A DNA stretch of 64,000 nucleotides from Gracilariopsis chorda (Eukaryota; Rhodophyta; Florideophyceae; Gracilariales; Gracilariaceae). Below the pieces are notes generated by a model that worked only from the letters and a program-made list of their open reading frames with translations, had not been told where the DNA came from and made no database searches. Positions within the stretch are counted from its first letter, which is position 1; every line of letters begins with the position of its first letter. Location of the stretch: NCBI GenBank assembly GCA_003194525.1, contig NBIV01000013.1:1-64000 (forward strand), written 5' to 3'. Shown here piece by piece: positions 21,401 through 32,059 of this stretch. The position numbers were made by a program, and so were the translations under genes.

Positions 21401-22459
21401 CTAATTAAGTTCAGGTCTAGGCAAGAAGTCCGCAATACTATCAACATAGTAATCGGGTTTGATCTTGTTCTCTGGAGAAAGGAGTTTCTCCTCGGTGGTG
21501 ACACCAGACAGAGTCAGGACACTCGACAGGCCATTGTCTTTTCCGAACAAGACGTCAGTGTCCAGTCGGTCGCCCACCATACAAATCTCATCGCGAGAAA
21601 TTCCGTACTTGGAGACAATGTAGTCGATCATGAGTGGGGACGGTTTGCCCACCAAAATCGGTTCTTTTCCCGTGCAGCCCTTAATGGCGCCGACCATAGA
21701 ACCGTTTCCAGCCCATTCCTGAGCATCAGTCAAGTGTGTCACAGCGTCAAGATTGGTGGCGATGAATTTGCATCCCGGGTTCTCGTTGATGCAGAGTTGT
21801 GCATATTGAATCTTATAATAGTTGATATAGCGGTCAAATCCGACAATGACGGCGCCAACATCGTGGTCATGTTCGAGGCGACCTCCAGCAGCCATGTTAG
21901 GCTGCTTTTCAGCATCAGCTGGGCCACCGATATATGGAACCCCAATAAGGTCCAGTTCCTCCGGAATGCCAACCTCACCAATTACGTAAACTTTCTTTCC
22001 GGTTGCCTTGAAGTTAGTTTGCTCAAGGTAGGCTGCGGCAGCGAAGCTAGAAGAGAATATCTCTTCTGCTTGTGCATCAAGTCCAAGCTTGGTGAACTTG
22101 TTGAGATAACCAGCGCGGCTTTTGGTGGAGTTGTTTGTGACGAAGAACACCTGCTTTCCTAGTGATCTCATGTATTCTAGCACCTCTGGCACGCGATCAA
22201 TGACAGAATCCCCACGCCACACAACTCCATCGCAGTCGAAAATGAAGATGCTTGTCTTCGAAAGTAATTCGGATGGAGCCTTGAGCTTCTTCACGCTCGT
22301 AGAAGTCTTGGGGCCGGATGTAAGTGTCATGGAAGTCGGATTTCGAATCGTACTCCCTTGAGCACGTCTGGACACTGGGAGCCCTTCTCTCCTGGTGTTA
22401 ACAGCGCGAGTCGTGGGAACGAATGTGGTGGTCTTGGAGAGTACTGAGACAAAGGCCAT
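21401..22459 (-). CDS. PGP: Plastid 2-phosphoglycolate phosphatase
   Basis: A 352-residue HAD-superfamily phosphatase that hydrolyses 2-phosphoglycolate made by Rubisco oxygenation, the first step of photorespiration. HAD motif I is DCDGVVW at 75-81 (nucleophile Asp75, acid/base Asp77), motif II is FVTNNSTKS, motif III Lys is in GKPSP at about 272, and motif IV is GDRLDTD at about 296. The C2-type cap lies between motifs II and III. The first 60 residues are Ser/Thr/Arg-rich and start MAFVSV, a red-lineage plastid transit peptide. Convergent with the membrane-protein gene, 148 bp apart. A cytosolic isoform role cannot be excluded without the transit peptide. Confidence 0.93.
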   Translation of the reverse strand: MAFVSVLSKTTTFVPTTRAVNTRREGLPVSRRAQGSTIRNPTSMTLTSGPKTSTSVKKLKAPSELLSKTSIFIFDCDGVVWRGDSVIDRVPEVLEYMRSLGKQVFFVTNNSTKSRAGYLNKFTKLGLDAQAEEIFSSSFAAAAYLEQTNFKATGKKVYVIGEVGIPEELDLIGVPYIGGPADAEKQPNMAAGGRLEHDHDVGAVIVGFDRYINYYKIQYAQLCINENPGCKFIATNLDAVTHLTDAQEWAGNGSMVGAIKGCTGKEPILVGKPSPLMIDYIVSKYGISRDEICMVGDRLDTDVLFGKDNGLSSVLTLSGVTTEEKLLSPENKIKPDYYVDSIADFLPRPELN

Positions 22460-23059
22460 GTCGTTTGAAGTTCAAAAAGAAATATGGAAAGGATGCAATT
22501 GTGCAAGTTAGTCTGTGAGAGCTGAGAAGAAAGAGAGCTCAGGGAGAAGTCCACTTCCCTGACCAAGTGTTCTAATACCGAGTCCGGGATAAGAAGACCA
22601 AACGTGAATGGCCTGGAAGTCCCTCCTAACTCTAAGCACATTGCCCGGACTGCCGACGTTCGCGGTCATGGCGTGTCCTTGCAATGAGTGGTGAGCATCT
22701 GCCGAATGACGAATGAACGAATGATGCCGTAACATGCCAGTGCCACCTACCGGACCACGACAGCTAGTCTGCCCAAGCATATTACGCCACGTCCCCACGT
22801 GGCGAAACATCAACCGCTAAATAATTCATCGCCCAGTAAGAACGCAGAATGTAAATTGTATGCATTTCTGAGGGCCTAATGGAACCAACAATGTCAGCAA
22901 CCGGTACAGCTCATTGCTGCTGCTCACTAGACTACCCTTGGTATGCACGTATCAAAGCCAGGATCCTCCCCGAGAGCACTTCCCGCAGGTAGTGCCATGG
23001 ACTTTCGCCCCCGAGAAGATCATGATCTGCAAAGACTTCCGAGCAGAAAGAGAAATTTT
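22460..23059. other. Intergenic region between two minus-strand genes
   Basis: Should hold the phosphoglycolate phosphatase promoter and the NVL 3' end. No further gene or repeat supported. Confidence 0.4.
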
Positions 23060-25445
23060 CTACTCCTCAGCTGAAGTGTCCTTCTTCAGATGTCCACGCG
23101 TCTTGCGTAACCAATTCTCCATATGCCGGTATCGCTCGGCATCAGCGTCCGACACAGACGGCAGCACAACTCTTAAAGCGTGTTCAAAGTGCTTCTGTGC
23201 AATGTGTATGACATCATTATCAGTCATAGCGCTCATTTGCTCCCGAAGTGCCTTTTCTCCTGCTGTCCTTATCAGCGCCTGCAAGTCTGCTCCCGAATAA
23301 CCATTAGCAGCTGAGTTCTTTGCTATACCACCGACATCCACGTCACCTGCAATCTTCACCCCTTTCAGTAGAGTACAAAGAATACTCGCACGTCCTTCAG
23401 GGTCCGGTAAGGGTACGTAAACCAGTTTGTCCAGTCTTCCTGGGCGTAACATTGCAGGATCTATAATATCAGGTCTATTGGTTGCTGCTATCAGGAAAAC
23501 TTGTTTTCGTTCCGAGAACCCATCCATTTCTGTAAGAAGCATATTCACCACTCTCTCAGAAGCCCCAGACGAATCACTTGAACCCCCTCCACCACGTCTC
23601 GGGGCCAAAGCGTCCAATTCATCAAAAAAGATAATGCAGGGAGCACTTGAGCGCGCTCTGGCGAAAACCTTTCGAACTGCAAGCTCACTATCTCCTACAT
23701 ATTTGCTTAGCAACTCGGGACCCTTCACTGAAATAAAATTCGCTCCACTTTCCGATGCTACAGCCCGCGCAAGAAGAGTTTTTCCACATCCTGGTGGACC
23801 GTACAAAAGCACACCAGCCGGAGCGTGCAGCCCCAGTGATGAAAACAGTTCGGGTCTCTTGATCGGTTCTACAATTGCCATCATCATCTCCTCCCGAACT
23901 CCCTCTAATGAACCTATGTTTGCCCAAGATATGTCTGGCCTCGTAGCAAATCCTTCCCGCAATGCGGACGGTTGTATTGTGGACAGCGCTTCCAGAAAGT
24001 CTCTCATCCTGATGTCACACTGGCGAAGTTCTTCTTGAGTCAGCTTGCTGTTACGAAGTGGATTTTCGCCCTTCGCGGTAATCCCAAAATGTGATTCTGG
24101 ATGCTTTGCTATGCGGCGGATACATGCTAATCCAGCTTCCTTGATCAAGAGATGCAAATCCGCTCCGACGTAGCCCGCGGTCCGTTTCGCCAGAGTGTTA
24201 ACCTCAAAATCCGCCCCAAGCCTTAGGTTTCGACATAGCTTTTGCAGAATTGCTGCTCTGGCTTCTTGGTCTGGAGCACCCAGTTCAATTTCCCGATCGA
24301 ATCTACCAGCTCGTCTGAGCGCTGGCTCCAAAGATTCAGGTCTGTTTGTGGCTGCAATAACGATAACGAAAGTAAAACCGCTTGAATTGGACGGGGAGCC
24401 TTCTTCGTCCTTCTGCTCCCCCAACTCGGACTCTTCTGGTCTCAAAGAATCGCTCAATTCGTTTTGGGCTTCTTTTTCTTGTTTGCCATCCTTTTCCGTT
24501 TTCGCAAGAGACAAGCTATCGACACAAGACAACAACTGAGAAACAATTCTCCTTTCCATATCTTTGCTGGCTCCTTCACGTTTCGAGGCTATCGCATCAA
24601 CTTCATCAATGAAAACGATACTCGGCTGCAAACGCACCGCTTCTGTGAACAAGCCTCTGAGCTTCCGTTCGCTTTCACCTGACATGCCAGAGACAACCTC
24701 AGGTCCTGAAACGCGCAAGAACGAAACCCCGAGTTCACCGCCAATCGCATGGGCAAGGAGCGTTTTTCCACATCCTGGAGGTCCATGTAGCAAGATACCT
24801 CTTGGCGGACTGACACCAAGATGCTCATAAAGATTGGTGTGCACGAGTGGCCACTCAACGAGTTCTCTAATTGTTTCCAAAACGGTAGAAACGCCACCGA
24901 TATCATCAAGTCGCTCAGAAGGACGCGCCACCAGAAAGGATTTTGACTGGTCAAAAAGCTCTGCACCATCTGACGGTATACGCGATACCCGTCGTCGCTT
25001 TCTCACATTAGAGCCATTACTAACTGGCGTCTTCGGACGAACGGACGGTAACAAATCGTTGGAATTTGCAGGTTGTACAGGGGTATCATGTTCGAAGAAT
25101 TCCGTTCTCGCTGCTGGGACCGGTTGTGGTGGTGTCTCGAAGGACGGGAAAGGTACCAGTTTGCTGGCTCGGCGGAGAGTATTCGATGCAAGAATTTTGA
25201 GCGCCGGCTGTGGTAATCGACCTGCATCCGGGAGTGTTCGAGACAATAATTCAGCTGCCCCGTCTGTATCTCCCCGTTGAAGGCTAAGGATAAAACGAAG
25301 CTGTCAGAAACCTGCGAAAACTTATGCGACGCACCCCGTTTCTCTGAAGGTAGATGAAGAATGTAACTAACCTTCCAGTCCGTATTGCATCGACTAGAGC
25401 AGAAACTGCTCTTTTGTCCTTTGAAGCGCCTCTTCTTGCTGTCAT
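23060..25445 (-). CDS. NVL: NVL/Rix7-type AAA ATPase, 60S ribosome biogenesis
   Basis: Two-exon gene: exon 1 25445-25372, an 88-nt intron (GTTAGT...CCTTAG), and exon 2 25283-23060, giving 765 residues. The exon 2 frame has no ATG of its own; the splice restores MTARRGASKD...RTGSLQRGD. Tandem AAA domains are complete: D1 Walker A GPPGCGKT at 192-199 and Walker B VFIDEVDA at about 248; D2 Walker A at 520-527 and Walker B IIFFDELDA at about 574, then ATNRPDIIDPAMLRPGRLD. LGVSPPRGILLHGPPGCGKT and VSGMSGESE are the NVL/Rix7 form rather than Cdc48. It releases pre-60S factors in the nucleolus. An acidic insert lies inside D1. Confidence 0.92.
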
Positions 25446-26473
25446 GGCATGCGAAAGTTTAACGCGATGGGTTTTGTTATGTAGGCAACGATACAGCTCT
25501 TCCCCAGACCGTTTGTTGAACGTGCCTTTCGGACCACCGAAGACAAAACCTCAGGAACGTTCTTTAGAGTATAAAATAGATATCTCGTGGATATGGAGTA
25601 CGATAGCAATGAGAGTTGTCCTTGACGACAGTAATGCACAAACGGACTTGTTGTTTCCTTCTGTTCCGCACTTCACCGATAAAAGGTAGTTGCCGTCGTC
25701 GTCAAGCTTCTCAAGAAGTGATCGCCCTCAATTGCAGCAGTCAAAAAAATTCCTGTCAATTTATTTAAAATACTTGACTGATAGCCATCCAAACGTTTGA
25801 CGCTGTAGTTCTGAACAAAATAGTAAAGACCTACTGCTAGTACCTTTGTAGCAATCCTAACCCTTTAGCAGATTAAGCATTTAGATATAAGACGCGCGCT
25901 GCTCTCCTCGTTGCTCCCTCCGCATCCTTGTTTGGAAGAATTAGCACGGGAAGGAACCTATCCATTGATTCTGGCGTGCATCTTCCCTCAAGATTGATAT
26001 CATTTGTTCAGCAAGTTAATCGACCTTACCACCGTAGCATGCTCGATGACGTTCGCGGTGCACATGGTCTTTTTGTTTGAGGACGGGGACACCGCGTGGA
26101 AGGACTTTTGAGAAAGCAGAACTGCTACTACTTACCGCGCGCTGGATGGTAGACAAAAGAAATCGAAACGACGCATCATTCCTTCCTTTTGTTCACAACT
26201 TCTCCATAACATAATGAATGATCTGTAAAAACGTTCGATGCTCCCAGATGGGGGACGCTTTCAGTCGGGAAGATGAACAGCTGTGTGCACTATCGTATTC
26301 TGGTACCAGCAGCACTACCGATCTTCAAACAAATAGCTTTACTCCGACTTTCATCCGTATTACAGCAATAGAACCTTCGAACGGAGTATCTATCCCAAGA
26401 GATGACCTCAGCATCATGAATTCATAATCATCCTTCATATATGCATGTGTAGACAAGCATCACAAAAAGACAT
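25446..26473. other. Intergenic region upstream of NVL
   Basis: Presumed NVL promoter near 25446-25700, then AT-richer DNA. Short open frames in both strands carry no family signal. Confidence 0.4.
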
Positions 26474-26809
26474 TCAACTCCCTTGAGTGTACTGAAATAA
26501 TTCATAGTGGGAATGCCAAGGTCGGGATGGCCAAATGAAATGAAACTGTTAGGTACGCACTCAGATACATCTAGGTTTTGGAAGAAAACATACCTTGCGA
26601 TTGATAAACATGAGCGCACGTTTCTTTCGAAGAGTCTCGACTTCTTCCGGAGTGTAATCTTTTCCTTTCGGAGAAGAAGCTGATGCATTTGAGGATTCCT
26701 GCTTCTTGTCTTCTTTTTCATGGCCTTTCGGCTGCTGCGCTGTACACATTCGAGTTGTGTACGAGTGAGAGCGCGCAGGCTGCACTAACGGAAAGTTGAC
26801 AAAGGCCAT
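26474..26809 (-). CDS. Small plastid-targeted protein, unknown
   Basis: Two exons: 26809-26594, a 102-nt intron (GTATGT...TTTCAG), and 26491-26474, giving 77 residues. It starts MAFVNFPLVQPARSHSYTTR, the same MAFV beginning as two other plastid precursors here. Residues 28-50 are Lys/Glu/Ser-rich and disordered, followed by YTPEEVETLRKKRALMF, predicted helical, and a last exon of only five codons (YTQGS). Without splicing the frame would read into the intron and end after ten more codons. Family unknown. Confidence 0.6.
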
Positions 26810-26964
26810 TCTTCACAGGACTTCAAATGGTCAATGTCTTTCCTGCGACAGGGTATCCTGCACCAACGGGGCGTGGTGACTTCTACTAGCTTTCCAAGAA
26901 CTGAGCTGAAAGAGCGGTTGAACCTACCCGTGACACACTAGTCCCGCTAGATATTCAGGGAGCT

Positions 26965-27247
26965 CTAGGTCTTTTCTCTGATCTCGCTAAATAATAATGT
27001 CGCATTACAGACGGAAGCTAACCCTGTTAACCCTGCTATCGTGCCGATGGCCATGGCCGCAGTGGTATTAGTAACGTCTATCCCCAATGTTGGCCCGTTG
27101 AAGGACGTCCTGAGTGGCGCAGAATTCATGTCTTTCGCTTTCAAAAAGAAGGCCAAAGCAGGTTGCCACTTGCCTCCATCAAGATGTACAAACAAGATGC
27201 TGACCGAACTATCTTCTCGAACATGTTGTTCATACTCGATAATCCAT
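26965..27247 (-). other. Open frame of membrane-protein character, no start
   Basis: About 93 codons stay open: HVREDSSVSILFVHLDGGKW, then PTLGIDVTNTT and a hydrophobic run AAMAIGTIAGLTGLASV before the stop at 26965. There is no in-frame ATG before residue 43, and its 5' end runs into the head of the sulfotransferase gene on the other strand. It could be a truncated gene or chance. Confidence 0.3.
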
Positions 27248-27262
27248 TAACAAACCAACGTC

Positions 27263-28246
27263 ATGACAGCCCGCTCATCACAGCCTTTGTTCTGGCGCAC
27301 GAGAAAGTCATTGACGCGTTTGCCCATTGCCACACTGCTGACATTTGCAGCTGTGGCAGGGGCGTTGACGATGCTCATGGCGCAGAACTTCTTCTCCATC
27401 CTCTTGAGCAAAAAAGCACCGGTAAAAGGAGTAGCTACAAGACTGCCCCCACGACCCCGGCCGCTGGTTATAGTTGCAGCGGGACTTCCACGCACTGGTT
27501 CAACATGGGTGTACAACGTCATACGCATTCTGGCGCGCATCCGCGATCCCAATTCCGTGGCCGGGTGGTATGCGGATCTAATCAACATATGGAAGAACCA
27601 TAAGACGGGTCGCTATGATCATATGAAAGAGTCGTGGCTAACGGCATACAAATCACTGAACACTACTCTGGTCATCAAAATGCATGGACCAGGACCTTTT
27701 AAACTCTTTTCCCACGGAGCGCCACTTAAACAAGCTAACCTAACAGTGATTACGCACCGTGACCTACGAACCGAAGTCCGTTCATGGGTGTATCAGAACT
27801 GGAACGCATCTATACATGCCGGTAACATTGGCAGCACTCCATTCGGAGATCCGAACCAATGGGTGCGTGTCGCGCATCATATTCTTGATGAGCGCCTAAG
27901 CACGCTGGCTTCAGTAGGTAGTGGACGAGTGCTCGACATTCGATATGAGGACTGGAATCAAAAGTCATTCGAGCATCAGGTTAAAGTTATCAAAAAAATC
28001 GCGAACGAACTAGGCTGGCCGTACAGCAGGGAGGAGCTAATGGCGACTGCGATTGAAGCAGCAAGATTGGAACCACCTGCCAATAATGCTGTGCTAATGT
28101 ACAACCCTGTCAATAAGCTTCACCCGGGACATACTAGAGTAGATGCCAAGGACCCTACTTTCGTTCATGCGCTGGAGAAGGGGTTCCGCGCCATTGAAAA
28201 AGATGCTGATAGCCGATCGTTTCTGAAATCAAAGAGGTATCTTTGA
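27263..28246 (+). CDS. Golgi-type membrane sulfotransferase
   Basis: A 327-residue type II membrane protein: short basic cytoplasmic tail, signal anchor at about 20-40, then a lumenal sulfotransferase fold. The 5'-PSB loop binding PAPS is GLPRTGSTWVYN at 74-85 (Arg and Thr-Gly-Ser-Thr conserved), and the 3'-phosphate site is HRDLRTEVRS at 165-174 (Arg and Ser). The C-terminal half has a KSKRYL tail. It would transfer sulfate from PAPS to a carbohydrate; in red algae sulfated galactans are an obvious acceptor, but that is inference. Intronless, ATG at 27263. Strongest alternatives are sulfation of protein tyrosine or a small metabolite. Confidence 0.75.
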   Translation: MTARSSQPLFWRTRKSLTRLPIATLLTFAAVAGALTMLMAQNFFSILLSKKAPVKGVATRLPPRPRPLVIVAAGLPRTGSTWVYNVIRILARIRDPNSVAGWYADLINIWKNHKTGRYDHMKESWLTAYKSLNTTLVIKMHGPGPFKLFSHGAPLKQANLTVITHRDLRTEVRSWVYQNWNASIHAGNIGSTPFGDPNQWVRVAHHILDERLSTLASVGSGRVLDIRYEDWNQKSFEHQVKVIKKIANELGWPYSREELMATAIEAARLEPPANNAVLMYNPVNKLHPGHTRVDAKDPTFVHALEKGFRAIEKDADSRSFLKSKRYL

Positions 28247-28427
28247 AGAAGTGATAGGCAGGTGGATGACGCAGAGCGACATTGTATGCTGCTATGTGGT
28301 GGAGGCTAATGCAAAGAGGAGCAATTTCCATTTCCGCTAACGCGAGTCCAACGATCCACCCAAAGTCAGAAGTTGCAATGCGCCTTGGGCGAAACATAAA
28401 ACCAAGGAGATTCCTGTGGAGAAGGAA

Positions 28428-28577
28428 GACTCGCCCCTGCGTGAGAAGCTCGTTGCGAGCGAAGTCTGGATGCAGGATATCTGCAGATCATAAACAAGGC
28501 AGGACTCGCCCCTGCGTGAGAAGCTCGTTGCGAGCGAAGTCTGGATGCAGGATATCTGCAGATCATAAACAAGGCAG
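28428..28577. repeat. Perfect 75-bp tandem duplication
   Basis: 28428-28502 and 28503-28577 appear identical. Each unit contains GAGAAGCTCGTTGCGAGC, with CTCG-TTG-CGAG able to form a small hairpin, and CTGCAGAT. No coding signal. It lies between the sulfotransferase and tRNA-Ser. Confidence 0.85.
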
Positions 28578-28774
28578 CAACCTTCCCCTGTAGTATCAAA
28601 AGGTTGTGTACCAACAGCCCTTCTTTTCAGTTGCCGTTCAACTTTTGACGGGGTGCGTGTTTCGGAATCTGAATTATGAGATGTGCGTTAGTTACGATCA
28701 CTTCTCGGTCTCTGTCCAGGTCTGTAGCATGGCTGTGAAGTCTGGGTACCATTGGTCGGCAAAAGTAAACACAC

Positions 28775-28855
28775 CGATGACGGAGAGATTCGAACTCTCG
28801 CCTCCGAGGAGATTTGATTAGCAGTCAAACGCCTTAACCACTCGGCCACGTCATC
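28775..28855 (-). tRNA. trnS-GCU: tRNA-Ser(GCU)
   Basis: An 81-nt cloverleaf: acceptor stem GATGACG/CGTCATC, D arm GCCGAGTGGTTAAGGC, anticodon stem TTTGA/TCAAA with loop CTGCTAA (anticodon GCT, reading AGC/AGU), long variable arm CTCC-TC-GGAG typical of class II tRNAs, T arm GAGAG-TTCGAAT-CTCTC, discriminator G as expected for serine. No intron. Confidence 0.95.
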
Positions 28856-30359
28856 CTCCGTGTGCGTTGAACACTGCTATCTCTACAAGGTATTTATAAT
28901 TGCAGTATTTGGGAACCTGACTTCTGATACTGATCTGGAGCTGGGACTAGAGTTCGGACTTGAGCTTTCCTTTCCTTGGCTGTAGAACTTAGAACGCTCA
29001 AGAGAATCAAATTGATCGACGATTGAGATTAGTCTCAGTGGGGTAGAGATTAACATTTGAGTGCTGCGTTTTCGGAAATACTGCGACATCCACATCTAAA
29101 CAAAAGGACAAGCATTATACGCACCTTTCGATGTACGTATCTGGGTATTATGCGGACTTTAATGTCTCATTGCGGCATTTAAGTATCTAGAAGCAGTCCG
29201 CAGAGATGCTCTCTTCGCCGGAAATCAAGAAAAATGCGGCCATTGGTCAATAATATCCGCGACATATTTTTGCTTTAGAGAAGGTGAACACTTTCGTATT
29301 GAACCATATAAAATCTTGTTGATAGGATTACGGCGAAGGAGTGTGGTTGTAGAGTGAACATCTCTGCCCGGTAGATCCGATGGCCGGAATATTCTTAAGT
29401 TACATGATCCATGGTTGACAACTTTAGAAAGCACCCAATTCAATGTGAAGCTCCATTCGACAGAAGTTCCATCAAAGCTGTATTGCATAGTATTATATTG
29501 TGTAAGCGTGCGTCGTGCCATTGTAACTTCGTGGTAGACTCCGGCCTTTCAAGGAAACTTTCTCCTTTCCAGAAAGCCACGTTTTTTTTCCAAAGAAAGA
29601 CATCTTGATTGCAAGGAGAGCACCAACCCAATGGCCCTTTCCATAGCATATGAAAGCACTCTCTTCGTACCGCAAGACTATCGTATGCTCTCTCATGATG
29701 ATAGTAGGTAGGCTCTTTGAAGGAATGGCATGATGCTATGTTTTTGGTCCTAGATTAATCCATCCGAATATTCGCTCTCAACCTTCCCTTTTATTCATAC
29801 TGTGAAAGACTATTTGTGTACCCCAAGCCTCACTTGGAATGTTTGCCATCTGACATGTACGCGAGGGGTTCAAAAGAGAAGTGCACATCCAAAAGAACAG
29901 ACGAAGATACGTTAGGACCGTGTCTCTAAGGTTTTCTTCCTCCTGGACTCATGACGAAACGAATTAGCGGACTTTCATGCCACAGTCCCAGCAAACCGTT
30001 TTACCTAAGATTAAAGGCATGAATATATATATGGCCCTCCTTGATAACGAACGCATTTTTTCGTATGGAGCCTTACCGTGGCTTCGGAATTAGGAACATG
30101 CTCTACAAACAAACAACAATAAAACATCAGTATATAATGTTATAGGTTTATGGATGTCACGTATTGGTATGGCAAGTGGTAAAGGGTTACCTCTTTAGTA
30201 TGCGCTCTGTTTCAACCACCCACTTGAGCCTTGATCCAGCTCATTCGTCTCGCTGCTTCAAGGACTGTTGGAACAGCCGTTGCAAGGGCTTCCTAGAACC
30301 CCCTTGAGAACGAGGACCGAACGGTATCCGTAGCGAACTTAATCTTTTAAGTGGTCTGT
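28856..30359. other. Intergenic stretch
   Basis: Short open frames occur on both strands between 29225 and 29700, but none has a recognisable motif. An AT run lies near 30025. The part next to 30360 should include the 3' UTR of the PsbQ'-like gene. Confidence 0.4.
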
Positions 30360-30920
30360 CTAGTCGAGAGCCAGTCCAGACAACTCCTTTTGCGGTAACC
30401 GAGCTTGTTCGTAGTAGGTATTTAGCAACGTAACAGCCTTGCCGTAGTGCTCCTCCATGTTTGTTCCGTCTGCGACTAATCCCATTTCCTTGTAGAACCC
30501 ATCCACACATCTCAACATATCTTTGCTTCTCTGGCCCACATAGTTGTCAGAGAAGCCTGTAGCATAAATACTGAGAGCTCGTCGTCCCTTTATGTCGAAT
30601 TGCTTGTCCGTAATAAGTGCAGCTGCCCCGGAGGCATCAGAACGAGTCACGAAGGTGCGGATTTCTTTTAGAGTATCAATGAGGGAAAGGATTCGTGGAT
30701 GATAACGGTCGAAAGAGCGACGAGCGCCAACCGCTGTGCGATCGGCCAACGCTGGTTGAGGCAACGACGGTATCAGAATCGGGATGGCCGTTAGAGTTGT
30801 AAGAAAGCTTCGCCTGGACAAGCTTGCTGTGGCAGTCATTTGCCGAAATGAGCTCAGACGTGGTAGCGAATTGCGATTGCTCTGAGGCTTTGCTCCACTG
30901 AAAGAAGACACAAAAGCCAT
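30360..30920 (-). CDS. Thylakoid-lumen four-helix protein, PsbQ'/Psb31-like
   Basis: A 186-residue precursor from the ATG at 30920. It starts MAFVSSF (plastid entry), has a twin-Arg signal SLSRRSFLTTL at 34-42 with a hydrophobic core, and a thylakoidal processing site PALA-D at about 59/60, so the mature protein (about 127 residues) should enter the lumen by the Tat path. The mature part is helical, with RALSIYATGFSDNYVG at 114-129, a form I associate with extrinsic PSII subunits of red algae (PsbQ') and diatoms (Psb31). The role would be stabilising the oxygen-evolving complex. The exact subfamily is unproven by eye. Confidence 0.6.
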   Translation of the reverse strand: MAFVSSFSGAKPQSNRNSLPRLSSFRQMTATASLSRRSFLTTLTAIPILIPSLPQPALADRTAVGARRSFDRYHPRILSLIDTLKEIRTFVTRSDASGAAALITDKQFDIKGRRALSIYATGFSDNYVGQRSKDMLRCVDGFYKEMGLVADGTNMEEHYGKAVTLLNTYYEQARLPQKELSGLALD

Positions 30921-31117
30921 GATGTTCAAGCAGAAAAATGAGATGGAAGATCTTACAGCGAATTATCTTAACCCTGTTTCCTTTGGTCACATACAAGCTA
31001 GGTCAAGAGTTAACAAGGAAGTTCTGGGCGAGTAGAAGGAGGTTAGGTTTGGTGATTTGATGTGCGGTGGAAATCGCAAGTGATTTAAAGTGCGAAAAAA
31101 CATATACATATCAGTCC

Positions 31118-32059
31118 ATGAGATTGGAAGCAATTTTGGAAATATTAAGAAAACGTGCGATTGCTCGCCAAGCAAAGGGATATCAAAATGCTCTTCCAGG
31201 GCCCAATGGGAACCGCCTTCTGACCGTTGCCACATCACCACAGCATCACCTTCACCAAAAGAACTCTTTGTCCACCAACAAGCGAAGTCCCGTACTCACG
31301 ATTACGGCAGCGTCCACCGCCACAAAAGAGCGCGCTTCAAGCGGCTCAGACTGCTGCATCGTTGGATATTCTTTTCTCAGCAATCTTTCGTGTTCTCGTC
31401 GGGAACACGGCCAACCAAGACCTCAATTAGAAGCTGCATTGCCGTGCGGTTTCCTCATTCTCCCGAAAGTGGCTCTGGCCTTTGAAGAAATGTCTATTTC
31501 GTTGACAATGACCTTCGGTAATTACTCCTACGGTTTGCGTATGCGGTGGGGCCGTCACAAGCCTCCAACTGACCCAAAGAAATGTTTGCAGCACTTGGAG
31601 TCTGATAGTGCTTTTCGGTCTCTTTTAGGCCCCTTGAAAGTTCCAGGGCATGACATTTCTGTTCTCTGCATCGGTAATGAAAGCCTAGCAAATGCTGCTT
31701 GCCTATGATATTGCTTTTGTGTGCCTTTATTATGTGAAGACGGGTTTATCAGAAATAGAAAAGCAGTTGTGCGGAGAGAGCTAGCTGAAAGGCTGTACTG
31801 GAGGTTTTCCTCACAGGTCTATAATGCCAAGCGTACTGATTGTTCTGCTGTGTTGACAATCAAATCGTCAAGTACACCAAGGGGTTTAAAAGGAAGCTAC
31901 CAAGAGCTTTTGCCAGGCTACAGTGATACTAATTTCTTGCAGTCCCTCTGCACCGTAGTTCAACGAAAGTTTGAGGATCGCTTCAACTCACTTGAAGAGC
32001 AGAACGTGACTTGCTGCCGTACCTTCTTACATCGCAAATCACATTCCAGCCGTTCTTAG
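31118..32059 (+). CDS. Two-exon hypothetical gene
   Basis: Exon 1 (from the ATG at 31118 to 31673) joins exon 2 (31767-32059) across a 93-nt intron, GTAATG...AAGCAG. The join keeps the frame: SVLCI, then VVRRELAERLYWRFSSQVYN. The intron length equals that of three better supported genes here. The N-terminal half is low-complexity (Ser/Thr/His/Gln) and may belong to another start or further introns; the best start could be the Met near residue 123 (EEMSISLTMTFGNYSYG). No family recognised. Its 3' end overlaps a minus-strand open frame, so one of the two may be false. Confidence 0.4.
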
